Below, one piece after another: positions 51,570 to 61,642 of a DNA stretch of 64,000 nucleotides. The stretch covers positions 1,214,781-1,278,780 of the forward strand of contig NC_014378.1 of assembly GCF_000144695.1 (NCBI RefSeq). The letters are read 5' to 3'. This DNA comes from Acetohalobium arabaticum DSM 5501 (lineage in GTDB: Bacteria > Bacillota > Halanaerobiia > Halobacteroidales > Acetohalobiaceae). Every line of letters starts with the position of its first letter. Positions within the stretch are counted from its first letter, which is position 1. The notes beneath the pieces were generated by a model. That model did no database searches. It was given only the letters and a program-made list of their open reading frames with translations, and was not told the origin of the DNA. The position numbers and the translations under genes are program-made.

Positions 51570-52961
51570 TTAGTTATTATTGTTTGCAATTTTCTTACTT
51601 TTATTCATAATCCTGTCTATCACTGTTAAAATAGAAACTCCTTCTAACCAAAAATCTTCATAATTCTTATTAATTACATTTTGTATTTTATTTTCGCATT
51701 TAGCTTTATCAAAACCACTGGGACTTTCTACAACTCCGCGCTTGTTATAGCTTAATAACTGCTCTTTTAATCGAACCCTTAACTTTACTTCTTCTCTCCA
51801 CAGAGATTCTAAAGGTAGATAAGCTGGCAATATCTTTAACTTCTTAGCTATAAATAAATTCTTCTGCTGATTAAGAAACTTAGCAAACTTATAAGCCGCT
51901 TTAGTATGATCATCCCCTTTATACTCCTGCTGTCTAAAGAGAAGTAAACCAGCCACATCTACAGGTACTTTCTTCGCTTCAAGATTCTTTGTAGGTAAGG
52001 GCAGTAAAGTTAATTTAACATCTGATTCTTCTTTATTCTTTTGATAGAAGTTATTCAACAGCCATATATTAACCGGAGCAATAACGCCTGCTTTCTGCTG
52101 CCAGAAGTTAGGTAACATTTTTTTATTCATTTCCTCTGGTTCTCTAGGAAAAACCTCATTACTGCGTAGATCATCTAAGAACTCAAAAGCCTGTTTTAAG
52201 TCATCACTAGTAAAGGCTAAGTTTCCTTTCGAAGTTACTAATCTATCTTTTCCGTTAGCACTTAATAATTGATAAAATAACTTAGGGTTATAGGGATTAA
52301 AAATAATTGAAGTATTCTTATCCAAATCTGCAATTTCTGATGCTATTTGTTGGAACTCTCCCCATGTCCAACCATTCTTTTCTATCTGATCTACTGTTGA
52401 ATTTGTCTTACTAAATAGTTTTTGATTCCCAGCCCAGACCTGCGGTTTAATCCAGTTGGGCAGCCCCCAGACCTGCTGATTATACGTAAAGGCCTTAAGC
52501 CCTACTTTGTTGTACTTATCTCTTTCCGATTCTTCTTTCTGCTTAAAAAAGATATTAACAGGAATCTGCAACTTTTTATTCATTAATTTATTACCAAAAA
52601 TACCGTGGTAGATATCAGGAGGATTTCCCGCTTCCAGACTATTCTTTAGTTTATCTCGTCCTTCAATAAAAGATAATAGCTTATAATTTACTTTGATATT
52701 TGGATACATATCATTAAATTCACTAATTGCCTCTTTTAAAAAGTTTTCATATTCTTTTTCTTGGCCAATAAAAAGAGGATAATCCCAGTAAGTAATTTCA
52801 TACTCTTTTTTAGAATCTAACTGTACTTTAGGATCAATCTTAAAACCTTTCTGTCCTTCATAATTAAAATAAAAAGTTAAAGCTCCAGTTGTAATTATTA
52901 TCAACAGTACCATTCCAACCAATAGCAGCCAATTTACATCAGAAAAGAATTTCTTCAACAC
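51570..52961 (-). CDS. Extracellular solute-binding protein, family 1 type
   Basis: The 463-residue protein has an N-terminal membrane anchor (VNWLLLVGMVLLIIITTGAL) with no lipobox Cys. The binding domain has the MalE-like pattern (YEITYWDYPL, NDMYPNIKVNYKLLSF, GNPPDIYHGIFGN, KAFTYNQQVWGLPNWI, KTAAYKFAKFLN-type helix). No ABC permease or ATPase genes adjoin, so the transporter is elsewhere or the protein has another job. It lies 19 bp from the L,D-transpeptidase gene upstream and may share its transcript. Confidence 0.75.
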   Translation of the reverse strand: MLKKFFSDVNWLLLVGMVLLIIITTGALTFYFNYEGQKGFKIDPKVQLDSKKEYEITYWDYPLFIGQEKEYENFLKEAISEFNDMYPNIKVNYKLLSFIEGRDKLKNSLEAGNPPDIYHGIFGNKLMNKKLQIPVNIFFKQKEESERDKYNKVGLKAFTYNQQVWGLPNWIKPQVWAGNQKLFSKTNSTVDQIEKNGWTWGEFQQIASEIADLDKNTSIIFNPYNPKLFYQLLSANGKDRLVTSKGNLAFTSDDLKQAFEFLDDLRSNEVFPREPEEMNKKMLPNFWQQKAGVIAPVNIWLLNNFYQKNKEESDVKLTLLPLPTKNLEAKKVPVDVAGLLLFRQQEYKGDDHTKAAYKFAKFLNQQKNLFIAKKLKILPAYLPLESLWREEVKLRVRLKEQLLSYNKRGVVESPSGFDKAKCENKIQNVINKNYEDFWLEGVSILTVIDRIMNKSKKIANNNN

Positions 52962-52980
52962 ACCTATACTATCCCCTTTC

Positions 52981-53919
52981 TTACTTGAGATTTAAGATGT
53001 AAAAAGTATTTTGATCGGCTGTTAGATCATCCTGTAAACCGTAGATATACTTAAACTCTTTTATAGCTTTTTCTGTACTATCGCCAAATCTTCCATCAGT
53101 ATAGCCTGGATCAAATCCATACTCTCTAAGCTTCTCCTGGAATAACAGAACATCCTTTCCAGTCTGGCCCGGACGAAGATTATGAGTAATCTTGATTGGA
53201 TCCCGTTTACCGATAATCTTGACTCTAGTACCAATATCCACCCAGGAGTAGAGTATCTTTACATGACGGTTGTACATTCTAATACAGCCGTGGCTGGCAG
53301 CCGTACCGATAGATCCCGGCTTGTTGGTACCATGAATACCAAAGATACCCCAGGGCACATTCAGCCTCATCCAGCGAACTCCAAAACCGCCGCCCCAGTG
53401 GGCATCTTTGGCAATTATTGCCCATTCACCAATAGGTGATTTAGTTGAAGGTTTTCCTACTGCTACTGGAAATTCATGATAAGGTTCGCCGTCAGAATAA
53501 ACTGTCATCTTCTTTTTATAAGTATCAATTAGAAGAAAGACCTCACCTTCAGGAGCTTCTAAATCATCACTGGAGGCTTCAGTTATCTTCTCCCCTTTTT
53601 TAAGCTTATGGGCTATCTGCTGCCAGATCGATTCGTTTACCACCCCTGTAGTTGGAAGATCATTTGCTTTCTGAAACTCTTTTACTGCCAAATATGTACT
53701 CCAATTATAAGTTGAATTTAACTGCTGATCATAGAATCCTAACTTCTTTAGCTCTCTCTGTAATTCCCAAATATCATTGCCTTCCATTCGGGATTCAGTT
53801 AATTTTAACTGACGGTACTCTTGACAACTACAGGAAGTTTCTGCATCTTCAGCTAAAACTGATGATGAAAAGATAAAAAGCATTACTATCAAAAGTATAC
53901 TTATTTTCTTTAAGCTCAA
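52981..53919 (-). CDS. L,D-transpeptidase (YkuD) with two peptidoglycan-binding domains
   Basis: A TTG at 53919, 6 bp behind AAAGGAGG, gives a signal peptide (SLKKISILLIVMLFIFSSSVLA). The TTG at 53925 touches the SD. A PG_binding_1 domain (about 35-95, GNDIWELQRELKKLGFYDQ) is followed by the YkuD domain (about 130-235) with the catalytic HGTNKPGSIGTAASHGCIRM and a second PG_binding_1 (NLRPGQTGKDVLLFQEKL). It crosslinks peptidoglycan through L,D bonds or anchors proteins. It acts in the cell wall or periplasm. Confidence 0.9.
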   Translation of the reverse strand: MSLKKISILLIVMLFIFSSSVLAEDAETSCSCQEYRQLKLTESRMEGNDIWELQRELKKLGFYDQQLNSTYNWSTYLAVKEFQKANDLPTTGVVNESIWQQIAHKLKKGEKITEASSDDLEAPEGEVFLLIDTYKKKMTVYSDGEPYHEFPVAVGKPSTKSPIGEWAIIAKDAHWGGGFGVRWMRLNVPWGIFGIHGTNKPGSIGTAASHGCIRMYNRHVKILYSWVDIGTRVKIIGKRDPIKITHNLRPGQTGKDVLLFQEKLREYGFDPGYTDGRFGDSTEKAIKEFKYIYGLQDDLTADQNTFYILNLK

Positions 53920-54034
53920 TTTCAACCTCCTTTCTTGCCTAAACCTCTTTAGCTAGCTAATCCTTGGTATTAAATGAATACGTAATAAAAAATTAAAATA
54001 TACTATTAACCCGAAATAAATTAAGTTATAAAAA

Positions 54035-55153
54035 TCAAAGAACTCTTTTTATTTTCTGTTTAAACTTTCTAAAGGGATTATCAATGTAAAATAGAATAGC
54101 TCCAAGTATGATAAAGATAAAGTTAGTTAACCAGGCAGCTACTAACGGAGAAAAGACTTCATTACGTCCTAGAGAACGGCTTAATGATAATAAGAGATAG
54201 TAAAAAAAGATAATTATAATAGTAAACAGAATATTAACTCCTTTGCTATTTTTACCTTTGATGCTTAAAATCGAACCTACTAAAATAAAAATTAGCGCTG
54301 AAAACGGCATAGCAAACTTCAAATGGTATTCTACTAATAACGAATTCGGATCTGCTCCAATCTTCTTTAAAAACTCTATCTCTTCTTTTAATTCCTTTAT
54401 ACTCATTTCCGATGGAGACTGCTGGTCAGCAAATCTATTAATATTTGCTTTAAATCCAACAGTTATATCTTTAAATTTATCTTTATTTATTAGATTACCA
54501 TCATTATTATATTTATAAATATATCCCTCATTTAATTCCCATTTATTATCCTTATAGACTCTCCCTTTATTAGCCATAATAATATTAGGATAATCCTGTT
54601 TACTATCAAGTTCATAAATAACAATATCCTTTACAGTAGATTGACTTTCATTATATTTTCCTATATAGAAAAGTTTATTTCTAGTACCCTTAAAGAAGAT
54701 ATTTTCTTTGATTTCAGGCATCCGGGACTTTAAAACAGTTTCATTCATAATAACCTGGAATCTTTTATTTGAAAAGGGAACCACTTTTTCATTTAATAGG
54801 TAATTTCCTCCACTGATTATTAATCCTAAAATTATTAAAGGGAGTATTAATCTATAAATACTGATTGACCCCATCCGTAAAGCCGTAATTTCATTATCCT
54901 TACTTAACCGACCTAAGCCTATAATAGTAGCAAATAAAACTGACATAGGAATTGCTCTTACAATAATAGTAGGTAACTTATAAATAAGTAATTTTAATAC
55001 CGAACTTAATGCTACTTTTCTGATAATAATTAAATCAGTTAGTTCAAATAAAAAGGAACTTAACATTATAATTGAAATAATAATTAATCCAATTAAAAAT
55101 AGTATAGTTACCTCTTTCAGTATGTATTTATCAATTAATTTAATAGGTATCAT
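54035..55153 (-). CDS. LptF/LptG-family (YjgP/YjgQ) permease
   Basis: The 372-residue protein has three N-terminal membrane helices, a periplasmic jellyroll (about 125-260: RNKLFYIGKYNESQSTVKDIVIYELD) and three C-terminal helices. LptF/G extract lipopolysaccharide from the inner membrane with LptB. Only one family gene is present, so it may act as a homodimer or pair with a gene elsewhere. It is a strong marker of a diderm envelope. Its start overlaps the recQ stop by 4 bp. Confidence 0.88.
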   Translation of the reverse strand: MIPIKLIDKYILKEVTILFLIGLIIISIIMLSSFLFELTDLIIIRKVALSSVLKLLIYKLPTIIVRAIPMSVLFATIIGLGRLSKDNEITALRMGSISIYRLILPLIILGLIISGGNYLLNEKVVPFSNKRFQVIMNETVLKSRMPEIKENIFFKGTRNKLFYIGKYNESQSTVKDIVIYELDSKQDYPNIIMANKGRVYKDNKWELNEGYIYKYNNDGNLINKDKFKDITVGFKANINRFADQQSPSEMSIKELKEEIEFLKKIGADPNSLLVEYHLKFAMPFSALIFILVGSILSIKGKNSKGVNILFTIIIIFFYYLLLSLSRSLGRNEVFSPLVAAWLTNFIFIILGAILFYIDNPFRKFKQKIKRVL

Positions 55154-57285
55154 CCTTCAAGAATCTCCTTTTTACAGGCCATAGCTTTAATCTGGAAATA
55201 ACTTATCTCTTCCGGTAGTGCTTCTTTTATCGGTTTTAATCTATCATTACTACTTTCTTCTATCTTCTCTAAAATCAACTGCCGGTATTGAGCAGGTACA
55301 AATGAATCTAAATCTACTTCCTGTCCTTCCTCAGCTGCTCTAATTATATGATTCTGCACAGTAGTTAAGGCCAAATCTCTCATCTCAGCTATCTCTTCTA
55401 AGTTATTATCTGACTGATATAATTTATAACTTTTCATATAGCTCTTTAACTCTTTATTCTTGATTATCTTATCTTTCTCTTGTTTTATTCTTGTCTTTTC
55501 CCGATCAATGTCTTTATTTACACAGTACTGATTAATCTTTTCTAGGAATTGAAAACCATATTTTTTAAATTTAATTTTTCCCATCCCGCTAACCTTCATC
55601 ATTTCTTCCTTATTAGAAGGAAGTTTCTCAACCATATCCTGAAGAGTGCTATCATGAAAAATGACAAAGGGAGCTACCCTCTCCTCGGCAGCTATCTCTT
55701 TTCTTAACCTCCGCAAGATATCAAAGAGTTCATTATCCTCAGAAATCTTTTCTGTCTCTTTTCTAACTATCCGTTTTACTTTCTTTTCATCCTGTAAAAC
55801 AGAATAGGCCTTATCAGTAAGTTTAGTTACTGAATACTTTCCTTCAGTTAGGTAAATATAACCTTCTGCCACTAAGAACTTAATTAAGTTCTTGATTTCT
55901 TTAATGGTATATTCAGGCATTATTCCATAGGTAGATAGTTCATTCAGGTCTAACTCCAGAATAGCTTTGCTTTTTGAACCGCTCAGCACCTTGGCAGTCT
56001 TGGTAATACCATACCGTTCATTCATTCGATAAATACAGGATAGAATCTTCTGGGCTTTAACAGTTATATCCTTTATCTCCTGGTTATCATTACAGTTACT
56101 ACAGTTATTACATTCAGCCGGCGGGTTATCCTCTCCAAAATACTCCAATATATAGTTGCGCAGACAGCTATCAGTATAAGAATAATTTATCATCTGCTGC
56201 AGCTTTTTATGGGCCAACTTTTTTCGTTCTAAAGATAGATTGGATTCTTCGATAAAGTATTTAGGTAATCTAGTATCACTAGGTGAAAATAACAAAACAC
56301 ATTCACTCTGCTCTCCATCCCGACCGGCCCGTCCTGCTTCCTGATAATAAGACTCTATATCCTTGGGCATATTATGATGAATTACATACCTTACATTAGA
56401 TTTATCGATTCCCATACCAAAAGCATTAGTAGCCACAACAACCTCTATCCTATCATATAAGAAATCATCCTGGGTTTTCTTTCTAACTACTGAACTTAAA
56501 CCAGCATGATACTTCCCTACAGCAAAGCCTTCTTCTTGTAGGAAAGAATAAAGATTATCCACCTCTTTTCTAGTAGCAGCATAGATAATTCCTGCTTCCC
56601 CGCTGTTTGTAGCTACATATTCCTCTATAAAATCTCGTTTATCTTCTCCTTTGATTAATTTAAAGTTTAAATTTGGTCGGTCAAAGCTTGTAATGAAGAT
56701 ATTTGATTCTTTAATATCCAAAATACTGCCTATATCCTTTCTAACATCCTCCGTAGCAGTAGCCGTAAAAGCAGTTACAATAGGATTATCATCTAATTTA
56801 TCTAAAAGATTAGAAATTAAAAGATAAGCTGGTCTAAAGTCATGACCCCATTGAGAAATACAGTGGGCTTCATCAACAACTATTAAAGAGATATCAATAG
56901 TCTTTAATAAAGAAAAAAATTTATTAGACTCCAAACGCTCAGGAGCTATGTAAAGCAGGTCATACTGATCTAACTTAACTCCTTCTATTCTATTCCTAAT
57001 TTCTTTTCTACTCAAAGAACTATTAATAAATGTTGCATCAATCCCTACTGCTCGTAAAGAATCAATCTGATCCTTCATCAATGAAATTAAAGGGGAAAAT
57101 ACAACTGTAACTCCTGATAAACAGACAGCAGGAATCTGAAAGCAGATTGACTTGCCGCCTCCAGTAGGTAGAATACCAATAGTATTATTACCGGCCAATA
57201 TATTATCAATAATTTCCTTCTGTCCCGGTTTAAATGACTTATAACCAAAGTAATTCTGTAAAATCTGTTTTGGTCTTCTTGACAT
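55150..57285 (-). CDS. recQ: ATP-dependent DNA helicase RecQ
   Basis: The 711-residue protein carries the helicase core (FKPGQKEIIDNILAGNNTIGILPTGGGKS, DEAHCISQWGHDFRPAY, TATATEDV, FDRPNLNFKL, HNMPKDIESYYQEAGRAGRDG). A zinc-binding Cys set follows (CLRNYILEYFG, CNNCSNC), then an RQC winged helix (about 400-500), an HRDC domain (about 515-590) and a C-terminal helix-turn-helix extension near 640. It unwinds recombination intermediates. Confidence 0.95.
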   Translation of the reverse strand: MSRRPKQILQNYFGYKSFKPGQKEIIDNILAGNNTIGILPTGGGKSICFQIPAVCLSGVTVVFSPLISLMKDQIDSLRAVGIDATFINSSLSRKEIRNRIEGVKLDQYDLLYIAPERLESNKFFSLLKTIDISLIVVDEAHCISQWGHDFRPAYLLISNLLDKLDDNPIVTAFTATATEDVRKDIGSILDIKESNIFITSFDRPNLNFKLIKGEDKRDFIEEYVATNSGEAGIIYAATRKEVDNLYSFLQEEGFAVGKYHAGLSSVVRKKTQDDFLYDRIEVVVATNAFGMGIDKSNVRYVIHHNMPKDIESYYQEAGRAGRDGEQSECVLLFSPSDTRLPKYFIEESNLSLERKKLAHKKLQQMINYSYTDSCLRNYILEYFGEDNPPAECNNCSNCNDNQEIKDITVKAQKILSCIYRMNERYGITKTAKVLSGSKSKAILELDLNELSTYGIMPEYTIKEIKNLIKFLVAEGYIYLTEGKYSVTKLTDKAYSVLQDEKKVKRIVRKETEKISEDNELFDILRRLRKEIAAEERVAPFVIFHDSTLQDMVEKLPSNKEEMMKVSGMGKIKFKKYGFQFLEKINQYCVNKDIDREKTRIKQEKDKIIKNKELKSYMKSYKLYQSDNNLEEIAEMRDLALTTVQNHIIRAAEEGQEVDLDSFVPAQYRQLILEKIEESSNDRLKPIKEALPEEISYFQIKAMACKKEILEG

Positions 57286-57329
57286 CTAACTTCCTCCTAA
57301 CTACAAACCTATTTATTTATTCTAGATTT

Positions 57330-58739
57330 TTAATCTGATTTCCTGTGGATTACTTCAGTATAATTAAATTTATTTTTTAGTTTTTTTAAATATTCCACTG
57401 CTTCAGTTCGGTTCTCTATTTTACCTTGGGCTTGGGCTTCTCTAATTTTATCCAAGATTCGTCCTACCTGAGGTCCTTCCTCTATATTAAGTAACTCCAT
57501 TACATCATAACCGGTTAACAGTAGCTTAGAGGTCCTTTTTTTCATCTTTTCTGTATCACTAATTAATTCTTTAATAAAGTCTAAATTATCGGCAATTTCC
57601 TCTCTGCGTTCATTCCACAACTTTGTTGCTAATATGTCAGCAGCAGCAAGCAGACATACATCACCTACTACTCCTTTAGCCGCTCGAAAGAAACGGTACT
57701 TACCCTTCTGAGTTAGGTTATCAGCAGAATAAAGGGATAAAGGACGCATATGGTATCTGATTAATCTTTTGATATATTTTATCTTGCGGCGGCTAAAAGT
57801 AAGCTGCCGTAGAATTGGTACTATTTTCTTAGCCCCTTCTTTATGATGGCCATAAAAATGAACCTCACCATCGATCATCTCTTCCGTCCATAACTTACCG
57901 ATATCATGGAAAAGAGCAGCCAGCTTAAGCAGTGGAATCTGATCATTACTTACCTGTTTGCTCCAAAAAACATCCCGTAACAACTCTTCTAACTGCTCAA
58001 CGGTATATAGCGAATGAGTCCAGACATCTTCTTTATGATACTTACACTTCCCTATTTTTTTCATCATTTTTATTTCCGGAATTAAGTATGAAAGTAATCC
58101 GCTCTTCTTTTCTAGATACTCTAGATTATCAGCAGCTTTATCCGCCGCTGCTATTTTTAGTAATTCCTCTTTGATCCGCTCCGAAGCTACTTCAGTAATT
58201 AGCTGCGAATCCTTCTGCATTAATTCTTCTGTTTTAGAATTAATGGTAAAGTTCAATTCCGCTCTAAATCTAACCCCCCGCAGCAGCCGAAGTGGATCTT
58301 CTTTAAAGGTTTCTTTATTTATTGCTCTAATTGTCTTCTCTTTAAGATCACTTCTTCCTCCAGTAGGATCAATTATCTCTCCGGACAAACCTCTATCTTT
58401 ATCCAAATCTATTCCATCTATATCACTAGCTAAAGCATTGATAGTAAAGTCCCGCCCTAGTAAATCTTCATAAATAGAATCACCTATAATCGGTGCAAGA
58501 TCGTAATTTAACTCTTCAGTAACTACTCTATAAGTATCCCGCTTTTTATCCAAAACTACAAAACCACCTGTAACCAAATCGGCAAATTTTCTAGCTATTA
58601 TCCTAACCTTATCATTAATTGCTACATCAATATCTTTAATCTCTCGTTCCAATAAGTAATCACGAATTATTCCTCCGACTAAATATCCTTTAATATTATG
58701 TTGGTTCAATATTTCAACTAAATAATTGAGATGTTCCAT
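57330..58739 (-). CDS. CCA-adding/poly(A) polymerase-type nucleotidyltransferase with HD domain
   Basis: ATG at 58739 is 9 bp behind AAGGGG. A TTG 18 bp earlier includes the SD. The 469-residue protein has the class II nucleotidyltransferase head (GYLVGGIIRDYLLEREIKDIDVAI; RDFTINALASDIDGI; KEDPLRLLRGVRFRAEL) and a C-terminal HD domain (LKLAALFHDIGK, RYHMRPLSLY). It may add CCA, or just A or CC, to tRNA 3' ends. Motifs alone do not settle which. Confidence 0.88.
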   Translation of the reverse strand: MEHLNYLVEILNQHNIKGYLVGGIIRDYLLEREIKDIDVAINDKVRIIARKFADLVTGGFVVLDKKRDTYRVVTEELNYDLAPIIGDSIYEDLLGRDFTINALASDIDGIDLDKDRGLSGEIIDPTGGRSDLKEKTIRAINKETFKEDPLRLLRGVRFRAELNFTINSKTEELMQKDSQLITEVASERIKEELLKIAAADKAADNLEYLEKKSGLLSYLIPEIKMMKKIGKCKYHKEDVWTHSLYTVEQLEELLRDVFWSKQVSNDQIPLLKLAALFHDIGKLWTEEMIDGEVHFYGHHKEGAKKIVPILRQLTFSRRKIKYIKRLIRYHMRPLSLYSADNLTQKGKYRFFRAAKGVVGDVCLLAAADILATKLWNERREEIADNLDFIKELISDTEKMKKRTSKLLLTGYDVMELLNIEEGPQVGRILDKIREAQAQGKIENRTEAVEYLKKLKNKFNYTEVIHRKSD

Positions 58740-58821
58740 ACCTATTAGCCCCTTCAATTTTTAATCAAATCCCACTATAATACTACTATAATTAATAATT
58801 AATTTCCTGCTAAATAACAAA

Positions 58822-58850
58822 AGTCCTATGCCGATAATTAGCACAGGACT
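58822..58850 (-). terminator. Intrinsic terminator
   Basis: AGTCCTATGC pairs with GCACAGGACT (one G-U). The minus strand continues TTTTG. It ends the operon whose last gene stops at 58881. Confidence 0.75.
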
Positions 58851-58880
58851 CTGTTTACTTTATATTACCACTAATACTTA

Positions 58881-59345
58881 TTAAATTATACCTTGAATCT
58901 TTAACACAAAATGAGAAATTATTGCTGAACCAAAGAAAGTACCTATAAATACTGCAATAGCTACGATAAATACTTTCCAACTTAATCTTTTTAAGGTTTC
59001 TATTTTATTACCTACAGAAATTCCGGCAAAGGCAAGTATAGGAGTTGTAGTTCCTAAGAAGCTTACCTGGTCAGTATACTTTAAGAACAGCTCTGCGGTA
59101 GGCATAAAAGGCATACTTAAGATTAAAGCCGTCATTGAAGCCCAAGCAAAAGCCGGAAACTTAATATTTGGAAATAAATCTTTGATAATTAATGCCAACA
59201 TAGCTATACCTATGACTAACACTATACCTGGAATAGCTTTAGTAATCGACATTCCATAGCCAATTTTCTGTCCAATTAGAATCATAATTCCAACTATTAT
59301 CATTGCCTTTAATTGGTTTAATGTTTTTCGTCCCTTAAGCTTCAT
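58881..59345 (-). CDS. Small membrane protein paired with the DUF3100 protein
   Basis: The 154-residue protein has about five membrane helices (KAMIIVGIMILIGQKIGYGM; GIVLVIGIAMLALIIKDLFP; ASMTALILSMPFMP; TPILAFAGISVGNKIETLK; VFIVAIAVFIGTFFG). It overlaps the DUF3100 gene by 11 bp, so the two probably form one transporter. The layout suggests a DUF340/lysine-exporter-like half, but the family is uncertain. Confidence 0.6.
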   Translation of the reverse strand: MKLKGRKTLNQLKAMIIVGIMILIGQKIGYGMSITKAIPGIVLVIGIAMLALIIKDLFPNIKFPAFAWASMTALILSMPFMPTAELFLKYTDQVSFLGTTTPILAFAGISVGNKIETLKRLSWKVFIVAIAVFIGTFFGSAIISHFVLKIQGII

Positions 59346-60207
59346 TAGTCTCTTCCCCTTCCTCGCTACCGATTACTGGTTCTAGCTTATCATAAAGGAA
59401 ATTCACCGCAGGTAAACCGATAAATATAACTGAATATAACCCGGTAACTCCTGTTAGCATATTACTGGTAGCAGCATAAGCCAGAATAGTATCCTTCATT
59501 TCTGGTACTGCTTCGGCTAATGAACCAGAAGCAGCAGTCATCATACTTCCACTCCCCATTCCACTAGCCATTGCTAAAGCATAAGGATGGAGACCGGTTA
59601 GGCTGGCTGATAAAGCTCCCAGTAATCCAAAAAAGATAGTTCCAAATACTGTTCCTGTCAAATAGGTTCCTAATACTCCGGTTCCCTCGGGAGAAGCAAT
59701 ACCATACCTTTCTCCTATTACTCCTAAAGTAGGCTCTCTACATATACTTGCAGTAGCCCCAACAGCCTCCCGCTTCATACCTAAAAATAGAGCAAAAGGT
59801 AAAGCTATACATATTGTTCCTAAATTACCTAGTTCCTGAAGTAAAAAAGCAGGACCAGCCTGAACAACTTTGACAATATTAGGACCAACAAGAGTACCAT
59901 ATTTTACTCCTAAAGGCAATAAAGAAATCATTACTAATGGACCTGCTGTTTCAATCTCTTCTTTAGAAACAAGATTCTTCAAACCAGAAATTGCCTTCCC
60001 TAATAAATCAGGAGTAATTGCCATTCCAATAATAACTGCAAATAACATTGGGAGTAAAACAACCTGTCCTGGTCCTAATGAAAACTTAATAATTCCAATA
60101 GCTTCCGTTATCATTACAATTAATAATGCTGTTAAATATAATCTGATAAAGATACTAGTTCGACCCTTAGTTTCAAGTAATTCTTCTGGTTTTTTCTTTT
60201 CCTCCAT
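59335..60207 (-). CDS. DUF3100 membrane protein
   Basis: ATG at 60207 follows GAGGAGGT. The 290-residue protein has about eight membrane helices and the DUF3100 pattern (PMLFAVIIGMAITPDLLG; GPLVMISLLPLGVKYGTLVGPNIVKVV; LGNLGTICIALPFALFLGMKREAVGATASICREP; GMGSGSMMTAASGSLAEAVP). The function is not established. Its operon partners (an M20 hydrolase and RidA upstream) suggest transport of an amino acid, dipeptide or amide. Confidence 0.78.
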   Translation of the reverse strand: MEEKKKPEELLETKGRTSIFIRLYLTALLIVMITEAIGIIKFSLGPGQVVLLPMLFAVIIGMAITPDLLGKAISGLKNLVSKEEIETAGPLVMISLLPLGVKYGTLVGPNIVKVVQAGPAFLLQELGNLGTICIALPFALFLGMKREAVGATASICREPTLGVIGERYGIASPEGTGVLGTYLTGTVFGTIFFGLLGALSASLTGLHPYALAMASGMGSGSMMTAASGSLAEAVPEMKDTILAYAATSNMLTGVTGLYSVIFIGLPAVNFLYDKLEPVIGSEEGEETNEA

Positions 60208-60241
60208 TATCACACTACCTCCTCATTTAAATAACTTTTCT

Positions 60242-61570
60242 CTAATCTTTGAAATCCTCTTTAATGTCTCTAGTTATTCCGTCTAAAAATCCTAGATACT
60301 CTTCTTTAGTAAGTTCTGGATCGAAATCATCAATAATTTCTTTGGCAGTCTGAGCTTCATCAAAAAGTAAATCTACGATTGTAGTCGCTAATGTTTTGGC
60401 AGGAGTAATAATTGCTAATTCTGGATCATCTAATCTAAAGTCACGAGTATGAATATCTCCCTTTACCCCTCCAAAGAATGGATGGAGACTCGGCATTAAA
60501 TGGGAAACATCCCCAAAATCGAAGGAGCCAGTAAAGCTTGCTCCTTCCTGAATATTATTCTCTCCAATAAATTTTGTTAAATTTGATTTAAATAAAGTAT
60601 CAAATTCAGTATCAGTTAATAACGGTAAATATCCAGGCATATCAGAAATATTAATCTCAGCTCCTACTGCCATAGCCCCAGCTTTTAAGGAACGATTAAC
60701 CTTTTTGTTAGCATCTATTATTCCTTCAATAGTTCTCGCCCTTACATAAGTTTCTATTCTAACATCAGCCGGAACAACATTTACTATATCCCCTCCTTTA
60801 GTAATAATTGGATGAACTCTTACCTTCTCCTCTTCAGGAAAAGTTTCGCGTTGAGCATGAATATTCGACATTGCCAGCATAGCTCCATTTAAAGCATTTA
60901 CCCCTTCTTCCGGTGCAGAACCTGCATGGGACTCTTTACCGACAAACTGTACTTTTTTACCGACAAATCCGTTACCGCTTCCGCCGATTAAAGCTTTCTT
61001 GTCACCTAAATCTAGCGAATGAATCATCATTGCTAAATCAACATTATCCAATTCTCCCTGATAGATAAGCTCCTGTTTACCACCAAAAAACTTAATTTTC
61101 CCTTCCTCTAAAAGTTTTGATCTATATTCCAACTCTACATACTCCTCTGCCGGTACAGCAATAAATTCTACATTTCCCTCAAGTTCATTAACAACATTTG
61201 ATGAAACAAGTCCTATTGCTGCTCCCAACATTGCTGATAATTGAATGTTATGGCCGCAGGCATGCACAGCACCAGTTTCAGGGTCTGCATCAGGATGTTC
61301 CGGACAGGTTATGGAATCTAATTCTCCCAATAAAGCTATTGTAGGGCCAGGATTCTGGTTTTCTATTCTCCCCTTACAGCCGGTAACTGCAATATCCTTT
61401 TTTACTTTTAATCCTAAATCTTTTAACTCCTGACTAATAGCCTCAGTACTGAAGGTCTCCTTATATCCCAATTCAGGATTATCATAAATCTTTTGATTAA
61501 AAGCAATGATTCTTTCTCTATTTTCATCGATCACTTTACAGATTTTCTGTTTTAATTCTTCTTTATTCAT
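60242..61570 (-). CDS. M20-family amidohydrolase, AbgB-like
   Basis: The 442-residue protein has M20 metal-site motifs (AVHACGHNIQLSAMLGAA with His; VPAEEYVELEYR with Glu) and a dimerisation domain (GKKVQFVGKESHAGSAPEEGVNALNGAMLAM). Features such as NPELGYKETFST and GSFDFGDVSHLMP are typical of AbgB/amidohydrolase members, which cut N-acyl or aminobenzoyl amino acids. The substrate is unknown. It is upstream of the DUF3100 pair in one operon. Confidence 0.85.
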   Translation of the reverse strand: MNKEELKQKICKVIDENRERIIAFNQKIYDNPELGYKETFSTEAISQELKDLGLKVKKDIAVTGCKGRIENQNPGPTIALLGELDSITCPEHPDADPETGAVHACGHNIQLSAMLGAAIGLVSSNVVNELEGNVEFIAVPAEEYVELEYRSKLLEEGKIKFFGGKQELIYQGELDNVDLAMMIHSLDLGDKKALIGGSGNGFVGKKVQFVGKESHAGSAPEEGVNALNGAMLAMSNIHAQRETFPEEEKVRVHPIITKGGDIVNVVPADVRIETYVRARTIEGIIDANKKVNRSLKAGAMAVGAEINISDMPGYLPLLTDTEFDTLFKSNLTKFIGENNIQEGASFTGSFDFGDVSHLMPSLHPFFGGVKGDIHTRDFRLDDPELAIITPAKTLATTIVDLLFDEAQTAKEIIDDFDPELTKEEYLGFLDGITRDIKEDFKD

Positions 61571-61642
61571 CTTTTATTCACCTCACTCTACTTAATTAGA
61601 TGTTAATAGTGTATAATATTATAATCGATATTTTTTATTTAT